Assembly (NCBI RefSeq): GCF_028389875.1
Contig: NC_084668.1
Span: forward strand, 33,918,493 to 33,982,492
Direction of reading: 5' to 3'
Length of the DNA stretch: 64,000 bases
DNA from: Rhea pennata
Lineage: Eukaryota > Chordata > Aves > Rheiformes > Rheidae
The notes beneath the pieces are model-generated. The model saw only the letters and a list, made by a program, of their open reading frames with translations, searched no databases and was not told the DNA's origin. Below, piece by piece: positions 61,401 through 64,000 of the stretch. Each line of letters begins with the position of its first letter. Position 1 is the first letter of the stretch. Made by a program: the position numbers and the translations under genes.

Positions 61401-62866
61401 TTAAAATATGTGGTATCTATATACACTTCTCTTTCACTGGCTTGGACAATTTCAGTCCTTTTCCTAGTTTTGTGTTTCAAACACTAGAATGCTGCTCTGG
61501 AACTTGTTTGTGAGCACATTATAAATGCCTAGATAATGCATATATCCTACTCGTGTGTTTTTTTGATTATTCTTTTATGACATATATTATCATACCTACC
61601 TTCTGCTGTTATCACTTCTCAGATTTCTGCAACTGAGATTTTTTTCTTCACTGAGTCCTAACAGCACAGAAGGGAACTTAGCAAGCCATCAGTTTCTTTT
61701 CCAGTATCAATCCTATCTGTATCATTCTTGAAAGAGCAACTGAGTTTATCTAATTTGTTCTTGGAGACCTCCAGACATAAAGACTCTGCAGCCTGCCCAG
61801 ATTACTTCAGTGCTTCAGCATGCCTATTATTGGAAGATTTCCTTACAGCTAACTGAATTGGCTGCAATTTAAGTACTACTATGATTCTTGTTCTGTTTGC
61901 TGTGAACACATAGCACAGATTCTTCTCTTCCTTTTAGCAGCAGCCGCCTTCTATGTGTTTCAAGATATCTTCCTTTTCTCTTTTAGGCTGGGCCACCTCA
62001 ATCTGGTCAGTCTCTCTGTGTAGGTCCTTGACCTCTGGTGATTTTTTTCTGCTCGCCTGTGGACTTTTTCTAACTGCTCCTGATCAAAGGTCATGTCACT
62101 CTCTAGTGGTTTCAGTTCTGATCCCTACTACTTCTGCACAAACGTGTATTTCAGGAATAACTGCTAGGGAAATATTGTTAGAGCCAAGAATAGCATGAAG
62201 TTAAGATCATACAGAGAATCGATGAAATTAGGTTTTTTTACTGTATTGGGCTATGCTAACAGATTTCCTTCTCTAAAAGGAGAATTGTATAAGAGGAAAG
62301 TGTCAAGACTGGGTTGAATGAAGTGCACTAGGAAAAAGGCATACTGGTGCAAAGACGATAGGAATCAAAGGACAAGAAAAGATGTGTTTTCCCTCGTGGA
62401 GTGATTCAGAAGAGGATAGAGTATAATCCTGTTATGGTAGATGAGATGTAGCCTCCTGAAGGGGAAAAAGTGTCAGATATAAATGGATACTGATCTTATC
62501 TTGGGAAAAAAAAAGTTATTTAAGCATTAGATGATGTAACAGACTAATTTCCTCCTAATAAACACACGGTCTCACAAGGTGTAAACATGGCATACAAAGA
62601 AATCAAAAATAAATGAAATTGTTTTTCTTCTTGTGAAACTCTTTTTTCCCTGTTATACACATATAGGCATATATAAATTCCCTCCCTATTCATTTGATGA
62701 TGAAACTCAGCTTTGATTTTCCTGTAATTATAAATGTACAGGTGAATTGCATATTGGAGGACAGGAGCATTTTTATCTGGAGACGAACAGTGTGCTTGTT
62801 ATTCCAAGAGTGGAGGATAAAGAAATGGATGTGTATGTGTCAACTCAGCATGCAACAGATGTACAG
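37391..62866 (+). CDS. AOX2: Aldehyde oxidase gene B (downstream tandem copy), exons 1-21, 3' partial
   Basis: Second molybdo-flavoenzyme. Exons are 37391-37444, 39445-39502, 40961-41057, 41879-41987, 43348-43474, 44506-44567, 45048-45134, 47284-47364, 49683-49827, 50545-50637, 51920-52071, 52777-52870, 53333-53442, 55158-55342, 55597-55759, 55866-55958, 57268-57437, 58341-58452, 59340-59459, 60186-60282 and 62742-62866. They join to 2,334 nt (778 codons) without a stop. The first cluster uses C47, C52, C55 and C77; the second uses C117, C120, C152 and C154. The FAD domain spans about 226-423, the flavoprotein C-terminal domain 424-539 and the hammerhead from about 580; the first Moco glutamine is Q744. 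The catalytic end lies beyond the right edge; no exon 22 match was seen up to 64000. An in-frame TAA at 37379 and a strong Kozak context (A at -3, G at +4) fix the start. The AOX2 label is inferred from order; AOX family membership is certain. Confidence 0.93.
39445..39502 (+). CDS. AOX2: Gene B exon 2
   Basis: 58 nt, residues 19-38. It encodes [19 protein letters not shown], matching the family VxxxxxDPExxLLxYLRKKL pattern. The donor GGC|GTATCC is weak but is the only one that keeps the frame into exon 3. Acceptor is TACTGTAG. Confidence 0.85.
40961..41057 (+). CDS. AOX2: Gene B exon 3 (first [2Fe-2S] cluster)
   Basis: 97 nt, residues 38-70. It carries [19 protein letters not shown] with C47, C52 and C55, three of the four ligands of the plant-ferredoxin-type cluster. 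Acceptor is CCCTTCCAG. The donor AAG|GTGTCC is suboptimal. Confidence 0.93.
41879..41987 (+). CDS. AOX2: Gene B exon 4 (fourth Cys of first cluster)
   Basis: 109 nt, residues 70-106. It supplies C77 in [14 protein letters not shown] and the [17 protein letters not shown] segment. Acceptor is ACCTCAAAG and donor CAG|GTGAGA. Confidence 0.93.
42330..42704 (+). mobile_element. 5'-truncated CR1 LINE in gene B intron 4
   Basis: Runs from CTTTCAGCCTGTTTAGCCTG through GGAACAGGTTGCCCAGAG and TCTCTGGAGATATTCAA to CTTACCCATTCTGTGA. It still has a 78-codon frame resembling the C-terminal end of CR1 ORF2 ([20 protein letters not shown]). It is the best preserved mobile element in the window. Avian-type CR1 is the main clue to the host. 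Confidence 0.92.
43348..43474 (+). CDS. AOX2: Gene B exon 5 (second [2Fe-2S] domain)
   Basis: 127 nt, residues 107-149. It contains [19 protein letters not shown] with C117 and C120; Q116 next to C117 is the residue that lies near the Mo cofactor in known structures. Acceptor is TTTTTCTAG and donor GATG|GTAGGT. Confidence 0.95.
44155..44190. repeat. (GTA)n/(GGT)n trinucleotide repeat
   Basis: GTA then GGT trinucleotides in gene B intron 5, about 315 bp before exon 6. Confidence 0.8.
44506..44567 (+). CDS. AOX2: Gene B exon 6 (NLCRCTGY)
   Basis: 62 nt, residues 149-169. It encodes [16 protein letters not shown] with C152 and C154, the remaining ligands of the second cluster. Acceptor is TTATTTCAG and donor AGG|GTAAGT. 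Confidence 0.95.
45048..45134 (+). CDS. AOX2: Gene B exon 7 (Cys-rich linker I)
   Basis: 87 nt, residues 170-198, phase 0 to phase 0. It encodes [19 protein letters not shown], matching the CC-x7-CCLDQ pattern of mammalian AOX1. A CMC follows that I do not see in the human protein. The acceptor is a TAGCAG (NAGNAG) tandem site, so one glutamine is optional. Donor is CAG|GTAAGA. Confidence 0.88.
46103..46129. repeat. (TG)n dinucleotide repeat
   Basis: TG units with one CG interruption in gene B intron 7. Confidence 0.85.
47284..47364 (+). CDS. AOX2: Gene B exon 8 (linker I into FAD domain)
   Basis: 81 nt, residues 199-225, ending EFIFPPELM. Counterpart of gene A's 350-430 exon, with the same length and phase. 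Acceptor is TTCTTTGCAG and donor ATG|GTAGGA. Confidence 0.94.
49683..49827 (+). CDS. AOX2: Gene B exon 9 (FAD-binding loop)
   Basis: 145 nt, residues 226-274. It contains [11 protein letters not shown], the FAD pyrophosphate loop, and [15 protein letters not shown] before it. Acceptor is TTTCCACAG and donor GTGG|GTATGG. Confidence 0.94.
50545..50637 (+). CDS. AOX2: Gene B exon 10 (FAD domain)
   Basis: 93 nt, residues 274-305. It keeps [12 protein letters not shown] but its first half ([10 protein letters not shown]) differs strongly from gene A. Acceptor is GCCTTTCAG and donor GATG|GTAAGT. Confidence 0.9.
51920..52071 (+). CDS. AOX2: Gene B exon 11 (FAD domain)
   Basis: 152 nt, residues 305-355. 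It encodes [17 protein letters not shown] and [11 protein letters not shown]. Acceptor is GATTTCAG and donor GCT|GTATGT. Confidence 0.94.
52777..52870 (+). CDS. AOX2: Gene B exon 12 (FAD domain)
   Basis: 94 nt, residues 356-387. It encodes [11 protein letters not shown] and [10 protein letters not shown], the second flavin-contact region. Acceptor is GTTAAAG and donor GAAG|GTAAGA. Confidence 0.94.
53333..53442 (+). CDS. AOX2: Gene B exon 13 (end of FAD domain)
   Basis: 110 nt, residues 387-423. It encodes [13 protein letters not shown], very close to mammalian EGKRQIPLNEQFL, and ends SVLIPYSKK. Acceptor is TCCAACAG and donor AAG|GTAAGG. Confidence 0.94.
53831..53852. repeat. C9(AC)n repeat
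   Basis: Nine C followed by alternating AC in gene B intron 13. Confidence 0.85.
55068..55101. repeat. T-rich tract before gene B exon 14
   Basis: T/C-only stretch with long T runs, ending about 55 nt before the exon 14 acceptor. Confidence 0.8.
55158..55342 (+). CDS. AOX2: Gene B exon 14 (flavoprotein C-terminal domain)
   Basis: 185 nt, residues 424-485. It encodes [20 protein letters not shown] and a [10 protein letters not shown] loop. Acceptor is CCCATTAG after a long T-rich tract. Donor is GGAAG|GTACTG. Confidence 0.94.
55597..55759 (+). CDS. AOX2: Gene B exon 15 (flavoprotein C-terminal domain)
   Basis: 163 nt, residues 485-539. It encodes [32 protein letters not shown]. Acceptor is TTCTACCAG and donor ATG|GTAAGC. 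Confidence 0.94.
55866..55958 (+). CDS. AOX2: Gene B exon 16 (linker II)
   Basis: 93 nt, residues 540-570. Variable linker starting YPFRHAEL and ending GVQIYQ; the ends match gene A exon 16 while the middle differs. Donor is a normal CAG|GTGAGG, unlike gene A's GC donor. Intron 15 is only 106 nt. Confidence 0.9.
57268..57437 (+). CDS. AOX2: Gene B exon 17 (hammerhead start)
   Basis: 170 nt, residues 571-627. It contains [20 protein letters not shown] and YIDDI; about 45 of 56 residues match gene A. Acceptor is ATTATGCAG and donor ATTAT|GTAAGT. Confidence 0.95.
58341..58452 (+). CDS. AOX2: Gene B exon 18 (hammerhead)
   Basis: 112 nt, residues 627-664. It encodes [20 protein letters not shown] then a loop five residues shorter than in gene A. 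Acceptor is ACTTTCCAG and donor AAG|GTATTT. Confidence 0.93.
59340..59459 (+). CDS. AOX2: Gene B exon 19 (hammerhead)
   Basis: 120 nt, residues 665-704. It encodes [15 protein letters not shown] and ends LEPVLTIE, one residue shorter than gene A. Acceptor is TATTACAG and donor GAG|GTAACA. Confidence 0.95.
59632..59655. repeat. T11G13 homopolymer junction
   Basis: Eleven T directly followed by 13 G in gene B intron 19. Such junctions are prone to length error in sequencing. Confidence 0.9.
60186..60282 (+). CDS. AOX2: Gene B exon 20 (molybdopterin domain start)
   Basis: 97 nt, residues 705-737. It encodes [20 protein letters not shown] and ends with the glycine split across intron 20. Acceptor is TTTCTGCAG and donor GAAG|GTAGTC. 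Confidence 0.94.
60740..61440 (-). mobile_element. Ancient CR1/L3-like LINE relic in gene B intron 20
   Basis: The plus strand carries, in order, blocks recalling the reverse complement of old amniote CR1/L3 elements: GAATATTCTACAACCTCCAG, a GAGCTTAACAGTCCTTACA block, a TTTCAGGTGAGGCTTTACC block and GGCCATTTCTCCAATGTAG. A CCTTACCAGTTTGATATTAT block follows. Similarity is low but colinear over about 700 bp. It is much older than the copy at 42330. Confidence 0.6.
61761..62110 (-). mobile_element. Second ancient CR1-like relic in gene B intron 20
   Basis: The plus strand shows GGAGACCTCCAGACATAAAG, a CAGTGCTTCAGCATGCC block, TTACAGCTAACTGAATT and a TAGGCTGGGCCACCTCAATC block. A CTGTGGACTTTTTCTAACTG segment follows, the order expected for the reverse complement of a CR1 3' region. 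It is a separate insertion from 60740-61440 because the 3' motifs start over. Confidence 0.55.
62742..62866 (+). CDS. AOX2: Gene B exon 21 (Moco glutamine loop, last exon in window)
   Basis: 125 nt, residues 737-778. It carries [13 protein letters not shown] with the Moco-contact glutamine Q744 and ends TQHATDVQ. Acceptor is ATGTACAG and donor CAG|GTAAAA. From 62867 to the window end I see only the start of intron 21. Confidence 0.95.
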
Positions 62867-64000
62867 GTAAAACAAAGCATTAGTGATACCTTTCTTCCCT
62901 TCCTAAGTAACCTTAAAGGTGAACTACGTGGCCTTGAGAAGAGTGTTGCTTTCAGGCTTCCGTGCTTCTCTTGAATTGGTGTTCCCAATTCTGATCAATT
63001 GATTTGGATCTTATAAAAATAAGAGGCCCAGCTACACTAATGATGAAACTTAATGCAACAGTGGGTCTTGTGAGCAGGATGCTATTTGTACTATCAAGTC
63101 CAATGTGGACATAATAAGCAATATAACTATGGGATGGACAAAGGACGGATAATAGAGCTCTGATTTTTTTCCCCCCCAAGAAAAGCCTAATTCTGTCTGT
63201 GTCTCAGATATACTGGCCAAACACTGGTAAAATCTGTGAGAATCCTCAACACCAAGCATGAAGCATGAATTGGACATTCACTTTTTGCAGAATGAGTGTC
63301 TTCAGATGAAAAGAGTTGCATTGCTCATATAAGTCATTCTGTTGATGGTGATGGGGCCACGTGTGTAAATAACGATAAATGAATGTGTAAATAATAATAA
63401 TGTATGAATTATATGAAATAATGTTGAAAAAGAAAGGTTAACAGATCCTAGCTGAAAACAAGATTGAATTCTGGGCCTGTAAAATAAACATTTTCAATTA
63501 ATATATGTTAATTTCTATGTGTTTAGGATTATCTTTTACACTTGATTACTGGCTTGCAATTTTTTAAGCTTTTCCTATCAGCTGTGCAAGTCTGATCCTG
63601 AACTCCTTTTCCAGTCAGGCCTCTATTTGCATCTCTGGCAGCTCTGTCTGAGGAGGTATTTTTGGAGTGCTGTGGTTTATCAATATTTCAGCTGTACCCT
63701 CTTGTGTGCTGTAAACAATCATTCCATTCCATTCTGCTTGATATTTTAGTGGATGTTTTATATCTAGCTTCAGATGCAATGTGCAGTTCTAGATAGAGAT
63801 TGATGATCTGATTCCAGATATAATAAAGTAGTTTATGGAAGCTGTTGTTCCATATCTATTTTCTACTAGATTGTGCTTTCATTAACTTCATTTGTTTGAA
63901 GTAAATTTTCATATCTATAGCAACTCCAATTTTATGTCTGTGATTTTTAGGCCTATTACTTCTAACATATGGTTAGTCATGGGGAATAAGCATTTTTTAA

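Noticed and set aside
62867..64000. Search for gene B exon 22 (GAFGGK exon)
   Set aside because: No acceptor followed by the expected conserved sequence was seen; the gene continues beyond the right edge.

Overview
This is a stretch of vertebrate nuclear DNA, most likely from a bird. It is AT-rich and intron-dominated. Two interspersed repeats end in the CR1 tail typical of birds, and older, decayed CR1/L3-like and L2-like relics are also present. A crocodilian or turtle source cannot be excluded from sequence alone. No prokaryotic features, viral genes, tRNA or rRNA genes or CRISPR arrays were seen.

The window is filled by two head-to-tail, plus-strand aldehyde oxidase (AOX) genes of the molybdo-flavoenzyme (xanthine oxidoreductase) family. 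Gene A enters from the left edge. Its last 28 coding exons (350-34152, exons 8-35 in the human AOX1 numbering) can all be placed. They join into one open frame of 1,142 codons plus TGA, with a consensus poly(A) signal at 35319. Its first seven exons (iron-sulphur domains) lie left of the window. Gene B starts at 37391, about 2 kb after gene A's poly(A) signal. It runs off the right edge after 21 placed exons (37391-62866, exons 1-21), which join into 778 open codons covering both [2Fe-2S] domains, the FAD domain and the start of the molybdopterin domain. Where the genes overlap (exons 8-21), every intron phase matches and all exon lengths match except exons 18 and 19, so this is a tandem duplication of one ancestral AOX gene. 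Order and sequence resemblance suggest AOX1 then AOX2, as reported for birds, but that orthology is tentative.

Layout: 1-34152, gene A exons 8-35 with introns; 34153 to about 35345, gene A 3' UTR; about 35346-37390, intergenic region with a G-run cluster, a CR1 tail and the presumed gene B promoter; 37391-62866, gene B exons 1-21; 62867-64000, start of gene B intron 21. Introns hold CR1 pieces (16832-17225 minus, 42330-42704 plus), an L2-like relic (24472-24860 plus), two old CR1/L3-like relics (60740-61440 and 61761-62110, minus) and simple repeats. Other intronic stretches show nothing recognisable.

Both products would be cytosolic homodimeric oxidases. Electrons from aldehyde or N-heterocycle oxidation at the Mo centre pass through two [2Fe-2S] clusters and FAD to oxygen. 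The most useful second looks are substrate-pocket substitutions in gene A, a GC-AG intron, an overlapping upstream ATG and an extra Cys-x-Cys in gene B, a possible symmetric cassette exon, a NAGNAG acceptor, and uneven divergence between the paralogues. I found no evidence of a wholly new biological system.
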